A stretch of 19,737 nucleotides of DNA. Source: UBA8950 sp034411635. GTDB taxonomy: Bacteria > Chloroflexota > Anaerolineae > Anaerolineales > Villigracilaceae. The stretch lies in NCBI GenBank assembly GCA_034411635.1, contig DAOUML010000114.1:1-19737 (forward strand), read 5' to 3'. Position numbers and translations under genes: made by a program. Positions 7,173 to 14,474 of this stretch are shown in pieces; positions within the stretch are counted from its first letter, which is position 1; every line of letters starts with the position of its first letter. Below the pieces are notes generated by a model. The model was not told where the DNA came from and did no database searches. It saw nothing but the letters and a program-made list of their open reading frames with translations.

Positions 7173-8027
7173 CTATTTACAATTGGCAAGCAAAGCCTGT
7201 TTGACGGCTTCTACTTCGTTCAATTTTTTCTCTGCCAGGCTGAGCAACCCAATGCGTACTGCCAGGCGATTTTTGCGCGACATAACCTGGTCGCGGTCTT
7301 TGATAGGGTAGAAGTAATCGAGCGACTGTTCGAGCCTCGTGCGAACCCGTTCTTCGATGGCGGTTAGCGAACCAGATTCAAGAATCAGGATGAAATCGGT
7401 TGCTGAAACATGGCCGAGGAAGTCGTCCTGCCCGCCCGATTCGCGCAAGGCATTTTGCAACATAAGGCTCACTGCCCGCATCACATCATCTGATGCGACA
7501 AACCCGTAGTGGTCGCGGAAGGTATCGAGGTTATCGAGGGCAACCACCATCAGGCCAGCATTGTTCTCTGAGAGGCATTGGGCGAGTTTTTCGTCGACCA
7601 GTTCGCCATCGGGCAGGCCCGTTACGGGGTTTGTAAGCGTATCTTGCTGGGTGCGGCGCAGCGAGTTGCGCACGCGCAGGCGTAATTCTTGCACATCGAA
7701 GGGCTTGGTAATGTAATCGTCCGCGCCCAATTCAAGGCCCTGCAAACGGTCTGAGCGATCCCGTTTTTCGGTTAGGAAAATAATCGGGATGCTGCCGGTC
7801 TTGCGGTCTCCGCGCAGTCGGCGGGCCACTTCGTAGCCGTCGATGTCGGGCAGGCGAATATCAAGAATGATCAGGTCGGGTCGGGCAGTGACAGCGGCGC
7901 GTATGCCGTCTTCGCCCCAGTTCACCGTAAATACATCGTAGCCTTGAACGCGAAAATAGGCGTTCAGCATATCGGCTACATCCAGGTCGTCTTCAACTAT
8001 CAGGATTTTTGATTTTTTTTCAGACAC
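7173..8027 (-). CDS. response regulator with degenerate GGDEF domain
   Basis: A 284-residue two-domain protein. Residues 5-120 form a receiver: acidic E12/D13, phosphoacceptor D56 in LDIRLPDIDGYE, T86, and K108 in TKPFD are all present, so phosphorylation should work. Residues 130-284 follow the diguanylate cyclase fold (NPVTGLPDGELV start), but the active-site loop GGDEF is replaced by SATDF at 208-212. Loss of both glycines and the paired acidic residues means it is very unlikely to make cyclic di-GMP; a binding or dimerisation role is more likely. The start is GTG with GAGG upstream. No histidine kinase is adjacent. It lies downstream of the Roadblock and V4R genes after a 111-base gap. 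Confidence 0.88.
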   Translation of the reverse strand: MSEKKSKILIVEDDLDVADMLNAYFRVQGYDVFTVNWGEDGIRAAVTARPDLIILDIRLPDIDGYEVARRLRGDRKTGSIPIIFLTEKRDRSDRLQGLELGADDYITKPFDVQELRLRVRNSLRRTQQDTLTNPVTGLPDGELVDEKLAQCLSENNAGLMVVALDNLDTFRDHYGFVASDDVMRAVSLMLQNALRESGGQDDFLGHVSATDFILILESGSLTAIEERVRTRLEQSLDYFYPIKDRDQVMSRKNRLAVRIGLLSLAEKKLNEVEAVKQALLANCK

Positions 8028-8054
8028 AGCGGCCTCACAAAAGGCTAAATGATT

Positions 8055-8085
8055 GGGTGTGTTTCAGTAAAAACGAAACACACCC
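8055..8085. terminator. perfect 11-bp hairpin between V4R and response-regulator genes
   Basis: GGGTGTGTTTC at 8055-8065 pairs with GAAACACACCC at 8075-8085 around nine bases. It lies in the 111-base gap of the minus-strand operon. No continuous T-run follows on either strand, so it may be a partial terminator, an mRNA-processing or stability element, or a site for a regulator. Confidence 0.45.
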
Positions 8086-8138
8086 TGAGAAAATCGCTTA
8101 CGGATTTTATAATTTTTGTTTCGTTTGATTGTTTTGAG

Positions 8139-8774
8139 TTAGGCAATTGGTTCTTTTTGAATGATAAATTCGCAACCAGTATCACCAAGCGCGATGCACT
8201 TTGACTCGTTAACGCGGAATTCGTTGCCGCCGGACACCCATTTCAGGCCTTCCTGTAACAGGCCTACCGCAATGAAGCAAACGGGCTTATCTACCCCGGT
8301 GCGCCCCTGGCAAACCGGACATTTGTGAATGGTGTAAACGAATTCATTTTCACGTTCTTCAACCGTGCTGTGCTGGTCTGAAATTTGGCTGAAGATCTTT
8401 GCCATGGCAGGAATGCCGATGCGCATTTTTGCCTGTAGCGGCAATACCTTGAAGGCCAGGTCGCCGGCCCCGGCCAGCGCGCCAAAACTGCGCAAGCCAT
8501 CGGCAAAAGTGGCGCGCCCGGCGCGCAGGGCAAGCCCGCGTCCGCCGCGTGGCCCGTACATTTCTTCCAGAGCAATATTGATCGAAGAAAGGTCGGCAAA
8601 ATCGAATTGTTTTTCGAGATTATCGGGCGGGTAATTGTCAATGTATTCGTTCAGGCCAGCCATGTTGAGGATGGCATTCAAGCCATTCTTGCCCATTACT
8701 TCTTCAAGGGCTTTGAGGGTAATAAGGCCAAACTTGTTTGGGTAATATAATCCTGATTTTTGAATCGGGCTCAT
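8139..8774 (-). CDS. V4R (4-vinyl reductase) domain protein
   Basis: This 211-residue protein ends with VNESKCIALGDTGCEFII, the C-terminal signature of V4R domains, which are predicted small-molecule/hydrocarbon-binding modules related to BchJ and the sensor domains of XylR/DmpR type regulators. Five cysteines lie in the last 60 residues (C152, C155, C166, C193, C201). CPVC at 152-155 could bind metal with others. The N-terminal 130 residues have no motif I recognise. The ATG at 8774 has GGAGAG upstream. The gene is 16 bases after the Roadblock gene, so the two are cotranscribed. A ligand-sensing role in the signalling operon is inferred. Confidence 0.78.
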   Translation of the reverse strand: MSPIQKSGLYYPNKFGLITLKALEEVMGKNGLNAILNMAGLNEYIDNYPPDNLEKQFDFADLSSINIALEEMYGPRGGRGLALRAGRATFADGLRSFGALAGAGDLAFKVLPLQAKMRIGIPAMAKIFSQISDQHSTVEERENEFVYTIHKCPVCQGRTGVDKPVCFIAVGLLQEGLKWVSGGNEFRVNESKCIALGDTGCEFIIQKEPIA

Positions 8775-8790
8775 AACAGTCTCTCCACTC

Positions 8791-9162
8791 TTAGATTAGT
8801 TTTTCCAGGTCTTCAGTGGCCCGGCGCATATCCAGAAATATCAGACCCAGTCTGGCCTGTTCTCTGGCAAGGGCTGTGAGAACAGCTTCCTCGCCCACTG
8901 ATACCAGAATAACAAAACCTTTTTCGCCTTTGATATAGACCTGTTCGAGCGAACCTCGCCCCAGTTCAGATGCGATTCGTTCACCGAGCGAAAGCATTGC
9001 CGCAGACATGGCTGATACGCGGTCTTCTTCGACACCTTGTGGGAGAGCAGAAGCGATGATAAGGCCATCCACGCTGACGATTGCCGATGCTTCGATGTCG
9101 GGAGAAGAGGCCTGCAACTGTCGCAGCCTATCCACCATTAGTTGAGTACGTGATTTGGACAA
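8791..9162 (-). CDS. Roadblock/LC7 domain protein (MglB-like)
   Basis: A 123-residue single-domain protein. The pattern LRQLQASSPDIEASAIVSVDGLIIAS, split as helix, then SVDG strand turn, then a helix with MSAAMLSLGERIASEL and a sheet GFVILVSV, is that of Roadblock/LC7 proteins. In bacteria these bind Ras-like GTPases and act as GAPs (MglB) or as scaffold dimers. The start is TTG at 9162: AGGAGGG lies five bases upstream. An in-frame ATG at 9231 would place the coding start inside the promoter and add 23 unlikely residues. First gene of the signalling operon. No MglA-like GTPase is encoded in the window. Confidence 0.85.
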   Translation of the reverse strand: MSKSRTQLMVDRLRQLQASSPDIEASAIVSVDGLIIASALPQGVEEDRVSAMSAAMLSLGERIASELGRGSLEQVYIKGEKGFVILVSVGEEAVLTALAREQARLGLIFLDMRRATEDLEKLI

Positions 9163-9167
9163 GACAA

Positions 9168-9174
9168 CCCTCCT
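9168..9174 (-). promoter_or_regulatory. ribosome binding site AGGAGGG fixing a TTG start
   Basis: The minus strand reads AGGAGGG, five bases before TTG at 9162. It is a near-perfect Shine-Dalgarno sequence and is the reason for calling the Roadblock start there. Confidence 0.8.
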
Positions 9175-9202
9175 AGCAAGAGTATTATTAGGGATGATGA
9201 TT

Positions 9203-9231
9203 ACTTTAGCACATGGGCTATACTGTGTCAA
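9203..9231 (-). promoter_or_regulatory. sigma-70-like promoter of the Roadblock operon
   Basis: On the minus strand, a perfect -35 TTGACA (9231-9226) is followed after 17 bases by TAAAGT (9208-9203, 4 of 6). The expected start gives a leader of about 35 bases containing the AGGAGGG site. This is the best consensus promoter in the window. Confidence 0.7.
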
Positions 9232-9513
9232 GTTGTAATGACTTTACAATTATAGCATGATACTTAAAAAGAGTTTACTTTTCATTTTTGCAAAAAAAAG
9301 CCATGTATAATTGCGTCACTCTAAATATACCCATCCTGGTCATAAATTGAGTGTAGAGCCCATTTGCTTTGCCCTGAAAGACAAAAAGACATGGCCTAAT
9401 TCGCGCGAGAACCCAAAAAAACGTAAAAAATCCGTGAGATTCCGCGTAATCCGTGTCCAAAAGGTTTTGATTGCAAACAAACTCTAAACTCCAGTTATAA
9501 CGGTGCTAAAAAA

Positions 9514-10668
9514 ATGAAAAATATTCTACTCTTCCTGATTTTATTTGCTCTTGGCGCAATTCCTGCTTCTGTGGCTCATAGCCGGCCAATGCCTGTTTTG
9601 CCTGTTGATTCCGGGGAGGTGCTTTGCCCGCCCGGCGTTTATCTCTCTGAGCCTGGCGATTGCCTGCCACTTGGCCCTTCACAAACCCTGACTGAGATGG
9701 CTCGCAATGGGTTTTTGTATCCGCCTACCCCTTTGCTGGCTTTACCGCGCAGCCAGGATTTGGGTAGGGTGCCTTATCGGTATTACAAGATCACGGAATA
9801 TTCGACCAACACTTATGCAACCCTTGAAAATGCTCAGGAGAAGGTTGGCGCATTGCGCCAGATTGGGCCGGGTGAACTGATTTACCTGACTTATTTCGAT
9901 GTTGCCGAAACCAGCAAAGGGGTCTACTTTCTACTCTCTTCGGGCGAGTGGATGCCTGGCGATGGAACCCGCGTTTCTACGCCTGATTTATTTCGCGGCC
10001 TTGAATTTTTGCAAACTCCGCGCGCGCCGTTTGGTTGGGCAATTTTCGAGGTGGAAGTTCGCAGCGAGCCAGGTTATACCCAACCCATTGCGCGTATGTT
10101 GCCAAAACACGGACTGGTGAATGTGTATGCTTCGGTCACTGTTTTAGACGAGGAGTGGTTTTCAATCGGCCCGAATGAGTGGGTTCCGGCGCGTCGGGTG
10201 GCGGCGGTGTATCCCAATCCCACCCCGCCGAGCGGAGTTACCACTGGTCGCTGGATTGATATTGACCTGGCCGAGCAGGTGCTAACCGTGTATGAGAATA
10301 ATCAATTGGTATTTGCCAGCATGGTGGCAACCGGCATGGAGCCTTATTGGACGCGCCCCGGCCTGTTTCAGATTTACAGTATGAAAGAGACCGAAAACAT
10401 GAGCGGCGCTTTTGAAGCCGACCGCTCAGATTATTATTATCTTGAACACGTGCCGTATACGCTCTATTTTGACAAGGCCCGCGCTATTCATGGCGCTTAT
10501 TGGCGCACTTCGCTGGGGTTCGACCAATCGCATGGTTGCGTGAACATGTCGATTGGCGACGCTGCCTGGGTTTATCAGTGGGCCAGGGAAGGCGATTGGG
10601 TTTATGTGCATGACCGCAGCGGACGCACGCCTACTGACCCGGCGCTGTTTGGCGATGGCGGCGCGTAG
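9514..10668 (+). CDS. exported L,D-transpeptidase (YkuD domain)
   Basis: A 384-residue secreted enzyme. Residues 1-22 form a signal peptide (positively charged start, hydrophobic core, SVAHS cleavage region). Residues about 75-150 and 170-235 look like two SH3b-like modules ending in SGEWM and PNEWV. The C-terminal YkuD domain (about 245-372) has H326 in AIHGAYW and SHGCVNM with H340 and catalytic C342, the motif of enzymes that form 3-3 peptidoglycan crosslinks or attach proteins to the wall. The start is ATG at 9514; no Shine-Dalgarno is visible, and a TATAAC box ends 12 bases upstream, so the leader may be very short. It meets the ABC gene tail-to-tail with nine bases between. Confidence 0.88.
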   Translation: MKNILLFLILFALGAIPASVAHSRPMPVLPVDSGEVLCPPGVYLSEPGDCLPLGPSQTLTEMARNGFLYPPTPLLALPRSQDLGRVPYRYYKITEYSTNTYATLENAQEKVGALRQIGPGELIYLTYFDVAETSKGVYFLLSSGEWMPGDGTRVSTPDLFRGLEFLQTPRAPFGWAIFEVEVRSEPGYTQPIARMLPKHGLVNVYASVTVLDEEWFSIGPNEWVPARRVAAVYPNPTPPSGVTTGRWIDIDLAEQVLTVYENNQLVFASMVATGMEPYWTRPGLFQIYSMKETENMSGAFEADRSDYYYLEHVPYTLYFDKARAIHGAYWRTSLGFDQSHGCVNMSIGDAAWVYQWAREGDWVYVHDRSGRTPTDPALFGDGGA

Positions 10669-10677
10669 CCGGGGAGT

Positions 10678-12501
10678 TCAGGCGTTTTTCGTTACCAAAT
10701 TTTTCATCTGCTCGACATACGCCAGGCTTTGATGTCGGAAGTAGGTATTGTATAACTCGGCATAATGCCCGGCCTGCGCCAGCAGAGATTCATGGTTACC
10801 CTGTTCTATAATTGCGCCTGCTTTCATCACCACAATCCGATCAGCAGCCCTGACAGTGGACAGGCGATGCGCAATCAGGATACTGGTCGAATTTTCTAGA
10901 ATCAGATTGAGGGCCTGCTGAATTTGCCACTCGGTGAACGGGTCGATGCTGGCGGTGGCTTCGTCAAGAATGAAGATGGCCGGTTTCTGGACCAGGACGC
11001 GCATCAGCGCGACGAGTTGACGCTGGCCCATGCTTAATCGTCCGCCGCGCTCGCCGACCTGGGTATCCAGTCCATCTGGCAGGGTTTCCAGCCATTCGCC
11101 ATTGCCAATGCGCCGCGCCATTTCGATAATTTCATCCCTGCCAGTGCATTCCGGGCAGGCGTAGCGGATGTTTTCCTCAACTGTCCCAGAAAACAGGAAG
11201 GGAACCTGCGAGACAATGCCGAGTTGCCGACGGTATTGTTGCAGGTCAAACGCGCGGATGTCTTGACCGTCAATGAGCAGGCTGCCTTTTTGAAATTCGT
11301 AGAACCGGGCAATCAGTTTGGCGATGGAGGATTTGCCCGCTCCGGTATGTCCGACCAGGGCCAGGCTTTCGCCGGGTTGGATGTGAAGGTTGAATCCGGT
11401 CAGGATGGGTTCGTTTTCGGTGTAGCGGAAGTCAAAATTTTCAAAACGGATGTCGCCCTTGAGGGGCGGCACGTTTTTTTTGTCCACCTGTTTTACGTTG
11501 GGTTCGGCGTCGATGAGCGCAAAAGCGCGTTCTGCCGCCGAAAGGCCGGATTGAATTTGCGCCCAGAAGGAGGTCAGGTTGAGCAGGGGGAACATGAAGT
11601 AATCGAGCGAGTTGATGAACAAATACCACGCGCCGACGGTAATAATGCCCTGGGCCGCGTTTAGACCACCCGCATAGACCAGAATACCGACAAAAATGCC
11701 GCTAACGGCATTCAAGACCGGAAAAACCAGGGCCAGCACAAATCCGCGCCGTACGTTGACGCGATAGGCTTGCTGGTTGGCTGTTTCAAAAGTGGCAAAG
11801 ATGCTTTCTTCCTGGCGGAAATTCTTGGCAACTGCAATACCGCTGACAGTTTCCTTGATGGTGGCGTTGACATCGGCCATGGCTTGCATTCCGCGCCGGG
11901 TGACAATGCGCGCCAGTTTGCGGAAAATCATCGCGATGCCGAAGATGATAGGGATGAAGGCCAGCATAATCAGAAATAGGCGCGGCTCGGTGTTGAATAG
12001 CACCACGCCCAGGATAACGGTCATAAACAGTTGCGAACCTACATCGGTGATGATGACCACCAATTGGCCGAAATCGTTGGTGTCGCTGGTGATTCGGCTG
12101 ACAATGCGCCCGCTCGAAAACTGGTCATAGAATGACAGATCATGCTCGGCGGCGGCGCGGAAGGCGCGGGTGCGCAGGTCGAGAACGACATCGCCAACCG
12201 CGCGGACGGTGAGCGAGCGGCGCAGCCAGTTTAGACCATAGTTCAGGACGGCAATCAGGCTCATGCCGCCGCCGACCAGCGCGATGGCTTCGAGGCTTGG
12301 ACGCTCGTCAAGCAAGTCCATTATCGCGCTGACGATAACTGGCAGGGCCGCGCCCAGGCCGGCTATGGTTAGCACCAGCGCCAAAATGGCAGCCATGCGC
12401 CCTTTTTGGGGCGTGAAAAAACTGACCATGCGACGCGCAAGGTCGCTGTCTTTGTATTGGCGGTCGTATTTTTCTTCGTTTAATCCGGCAAAAAAGCCCA
12501 T
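10678..12501 (-). CDS. ABC exporter half-transporter with consensus Walker B, LSMGQ signature
   Basis: A 607-residue protein with an N-terminal six-helix exporter membrane domain (about 35-330) fused to an ATPase domain. Walker A is GHTGAGKSS (K390). The Q-loop region is IVSQVPFLFSGTVEENI. The signature is LSMGQRQ instead of LSGGQ. Walker B is IFILDEATASID with catalytic E514, and the H-loop is AHRLS. This suits the consensus half of a heterodimeric exporter whose partner is encoded at 14475. The ATG at 12501 has no clear Shine-Dalgarno, because the upstream bases are a heptanucleotide array. Last gene of the minus-strand unit. Substrate unknown; multidrug, lipid and peptide export are all possible for this family. 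Confidence 0.9.
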   Translation of the reverse strand: MGFFAGLNEEKYDRQYKDSDLARRMVSFFTPQKGRMAAILALVLTIAGLGAALPVIVSAIMDLLDERPSLEAIALVGGGMSLIAVLNYGLNWLRRSLTVRAVGDVVLDLRTRAFRAAAEHDLSFYDQFSSGRIVSRITSDTNDFGQLVVIITDVGSQLFMTVILGVVLFNTEPRLFLIMLAFIPIIFGIAMIFRKLARIVTRRGMQAMADVNATIKETVSGIAVAKNFRQEESIFATFETANQQAYRVNVRRGFVLALVFPVLNAVSGIFVGILVYAGGLNAAQGIITVGAWYLFINSLDYFMFPLLNLTSFWAQIQSGLSAAERAFALIDAEPNVKQVDKKNVPPLKGDIRFENFDFRYTENEPILTGFNLHIQPGESLALVGHTGAGKSSIAKLIARFYEFQKGSLLIDGQDIRAFDLQQYRRQLGIVSQVPFLFSGTVEENIRYACPECTGRDEIIEMARRIGNGEWLETLPDGLDTQVGERGGRLSMGQRQLVALMRVLVQKPAIFILDEATASIDPFTEWQIQQALNLILENSTSILIAHRLSTVRAADRIVVMKAGAIIEQGNHESLLAQAGHYAELYNTYFRHQSLAYVEQMKNLVTKNA

Positions 12502-12503
12502 AG

Positions 12504-12538
12504 TTCAGTGTCCAGTATTCAGTATCCAGTTTTCAGTC
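12504..12538 (+). repeat. heptanucleotide tandem repeat, five units
   Basis: Five adjacent units fit T(T/C)CAGTN: TTCAGTG, TCCAGTA, TTCAGTA, TCCAGTT and TTCAGTC. T/C alternates at position 2. The array ends two bases from the start codon of the ABC gene at 12501 and replaces its Shine-Dalgarno region. It resembles the short tandemly repeated heptanucleotides known from cyanobacterial genomes. Confidence 0.75.
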
Positions 12539-12581
12539 CTGAGCGGAGCCGTGCGAGGTTTGAGCGGCGAAGTCGAAGGGC
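12539..12581 (+). repeat. GAGCGG-type imperfect repeat
   Basis: Two imperfect copies, CTGAGCGGAGCCGTGCGAG and TTGAGCGGCGAAGTCGAAGG, follow the heptad array directly. This looks like a fragment of a dispersed intergenic repeat; other copies are not in the window. Confidence 0.35.
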
Positions 12582-12589
12582 AATTTCCT

Positions 12590-12623
12590 GTGGAACAGTG
12601 GGGGTGCTTATCCACTGTTCCAC
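12590..12623. other. perfect 12-bp hairpin downstream of the lipoprotein gene
   Basis: GTGGAACAGTGG at 12590-12601 pairs with CCACTGTTCCAC at 12612-12623 around ten bases. On the minus strand it lies 20 bases after the lipoprotein stop, within the presumed operon. No T-run follows on the minus strand, so it may stabilise the upstream message or lower downstream expression. Two ACGCTTTT repeats sit at 12622-12637. Confidence 0.5.
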
Positions 12624-12643
12624 GCTTTTACGCTTTTACGCAA

Positions 12644-14407
12644 CTACTCTTCCGAACTATCATCTGCCACATATTCTTCGTCAATTTCGCCGTCACCGTC
12701 GAGGTCGATGCCGAAGTACAGGCCTTCGGGGTCGGCGTCGGACCAGTCGGCGTAGTTGACGTAGACAATTGCGCCAGCGCGCAGCAGAATGCCTTCAGCG
12801 TAGAAGGTCTCTTCGAGTTCTTCGGTGATGCGGGTCATGTAAAAGGCAAAATCGCCTTCGTTTTGAAGTTTTTCGGTGTTGATGAGCAGGTCGCCGGCTT
12901 TGGTATCGAGCCAGACGGTGATTTCGCCGCCACCGAGCATGTCCATGCCTTGCACTTCAAAGTAGTAATCATCGCTGTTGGGGTTTTCGATGCCAGCCAC
13001 GATGTACGGAGATTCGTCGGTGTCGGTTTCGTAGATGATCATCTGGTCGGAGGGGAAGAAGTAGACTGTATCGACCTGGCCGGGTTCGAGGATGATTTCC
13101 TCAATGCCGATGAAAAAGCCGGAGCCAATCATCACCAGGTCGGTTGCGGATTCGGCATCGAGGGTGCTGCCGTCAATGGTGACGGTCACATCCAGCCCGG
13201 CCGGAACGTGGTAGATAGGGTCGGGGGCTTCCTGAACGAATCCCATGCGGTAGGCGTTGAAATATGCGCCAGGAATTTCGTTGATGATTTTGCCATCGAC
13301 ATAGCCGAGGCGGTTGCCTTCGTCATCGGTAATCAAGATGCGGCCTTTGCCATCGAGAAAAATCTGGTTGTGGGCCTGGGCAGGGGAGGCCAGTTTTGCG
13401 CCGGGCAGTGAGCCGTAGCCCTCGGCGCAGAAGGTGCATTCCTGCGTGACCAGGCGGGCCGAGGTGGGGGTCAGATCGAGGGTTTGGGTGTCGGCGTTGC
13501 CGGTGTAAAGTTCAGATTCGACTTGCGGGTTGATGGCGGCTTCGTAGGCCCAGGAGTTGTCGCGTTCGTCAATCAGCAGTTCGCGCACTTCGCCAGGGTA
13601 GTTGTTGTCATAGACCAGAATGGTGTACAGCCCGTCTTCGACGCTTTTGATGCCGAAGGGTGTGATGGCATGACCGCCACTGAAGTCTTCTTTGTAAATG
13701 CCGATGGTGTAGGTTTCGCCGTTGGCATCCATTTCTTCGATTTTTGCCATGATTTCCATTGGCGTTCCGCGAATCACCTCGCCTGCGGTTGGCTGTGTGG
13801 CCTGGGTGGCCCACCAGTAGGCGATTTCACGTTGCAGGGCTTCGTCGTTGAGGTCGAGTTCGCTGGCGTAGTTACCGCCAAAATCTGAAGCAGATATCTG
13901 GTTGGTGTACATCATCAGGCTGAGAACAGCCATGCCTTCGCAATGACCACCGGCCATGGCTTCATTGATTTGCTGCATCCACTGGTCGGCGGGCGGGGTC
14001 AGGGTGCATTGGTCGCCGCTGATGCGTGAACAAACTTCATCGCCAAACAGACGGCGCATTTCATCGGCGGTCAGGTTGGTGACTTCGATGTCATCGCCGT
14101 AGTTTTCAAAACTGAAGCCGTGTTGGTCGGGGCGGAAGCCGAAATCATATACAATGACGCCGGGCCGACCGCCCTCAATGTCGCCTGATGTGTTGGAACC
14201 GGGCTGCGCTTCAGGCTCTTCTTCTGTTGCTTCTTCTTCGTAGTCGTATTCTTCGTTTTCTTCATTTTCTTCATTGGTGTAAACTTGTTCTTCGCCGGGT
14301 TCCTGATCGTAATCGCCATATTCTTCATCGTCCAGAATATCGCAGGAGGCAAGGAACAGGCTCGCAAGCACGAGCAGGGTCAAGATAAGGTGAATGTGTT
14401 TTTTCAT
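12644..14407 (-). CDS. secreted lipoprotein with Cys-His-Asp peptidase-like motifs
   Basis: A 587-residue protein I cannot assign to a named family. A lipoprotein signal ends with LAS-C22. Residues 23-68 are an acidic, Glu/Asp/Tyr-rich linker. The core has GGHCEGMA (C156), GGHAITPFGI (H246) and VYDNNYPG (D267/N268): the order, spacing and glycine contexts look like a papain- or transglutaminase-type catalytic set. The second half (about 370-560) looks beta-rich. The C-terminus has DLDGDGEID (568-576), a dockerin-like DxDxDGxxD calcium loop. It lies between two ABC half-exporter genes. A peptidase or binding protein working outside the cell with the exporter is inferred. ATG at 14407 has GAGGAG upstream. 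Alternatively the motifs may be structural and non-catalytic. Confidence 0.7.
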   Translation of the reverse strand: MKKHIHLILTLLVLASLFLASCDILDDEEYGDYDQEPGEEQVYTNEENEENEEYDYEEEATEEEPEAQPGSNTSGDIEGGRPGVIVYDFGFRPDQHGFSFENYGDDIEVTNLTADEMRRLFGDEVCSRISGDQCTLTPPADQWMQQINEAMAGGHCEGMAVLSLMMYTNQISASDFGGNYASELDLNDEALQREIAYWWATQATQPTAGEVIRGTPMEIMAKIEEMDANGETYTIGIYKEDFSGGHAITPFGIKSVEDGLYTILVYDNNYPGEVRELLIDERDNSWAYEAAINPQVESELYTGNADTQTLDLTPTSARLVTQECTFCAEGYGSLPGAKLASPAQAHNQIFLDGKGRILITDDEGNRLGYVDGKIINEIPGAYFNAYRMGFVQEAPDPIYHVPAGLDVTVTIDGSTLDAESATDLVMIGSGFFIGIEEIILEPGQVDTVYFFPSDQMIIYETDTDESPYIVAGIENPNSDDYYFEVQGMDMLGGGEITVWLDTKAGDLLINTEKLQNEGDFAFYMTRITEELEETFYAEGILLRAGAIVYVNYADWSDADPEGLYFGIDLDGDGEIDEEYVADDSSEE

Positions 14408-14474
14408 GTTTTTCTCCTCGGGGTGGTGGGTATCTCTAAAATTAGTCGTAAGTTAGCGCTAAAAAGGGTTGCGG

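Larger units (their letters stand above)
9163..9513. other. 351-base intergenic region between divergent genes
   Basis: The left part contains the Roadblock promoter and leader. The middle (about 9240-9420) is AT-rich with isolated TATAAT-like boxes (9249-9254 on minus, 9306-9311 on plus) but no paired -35. At 9430-9457 there are three imperfect units, ATCCGTGAG, ATTCCGCGTA and ATCCGTGTC. The right end has TTGCAA (9471-9476) and TATAAC (9496-9501), 19 bases apart, a weak promoter for the L,D-transpeptidase gene. No coding region is credible here. Confidence 0.5.

Noticed and set aside
9275..9460. 61-codon minus-strand open frame in the intergenic region
   Set aside because: No ribosome binding site, no motif, and it runs across the repeat units.
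12263..13411. 382-codon plus-strand open frame
   Set aside because: Antisense to the ABC exporter and the lipoprotein, both supported by motifs and ribosome binding sites. Its residue pattern is Val/Gly/Phe-rich without any domain.
14453..14462. TTAGCGCTAA palindrome between the ABC and lipoprotein genes
   Set aside because: Ten bases is short for an operator, with no second copy and no promoter-like context.
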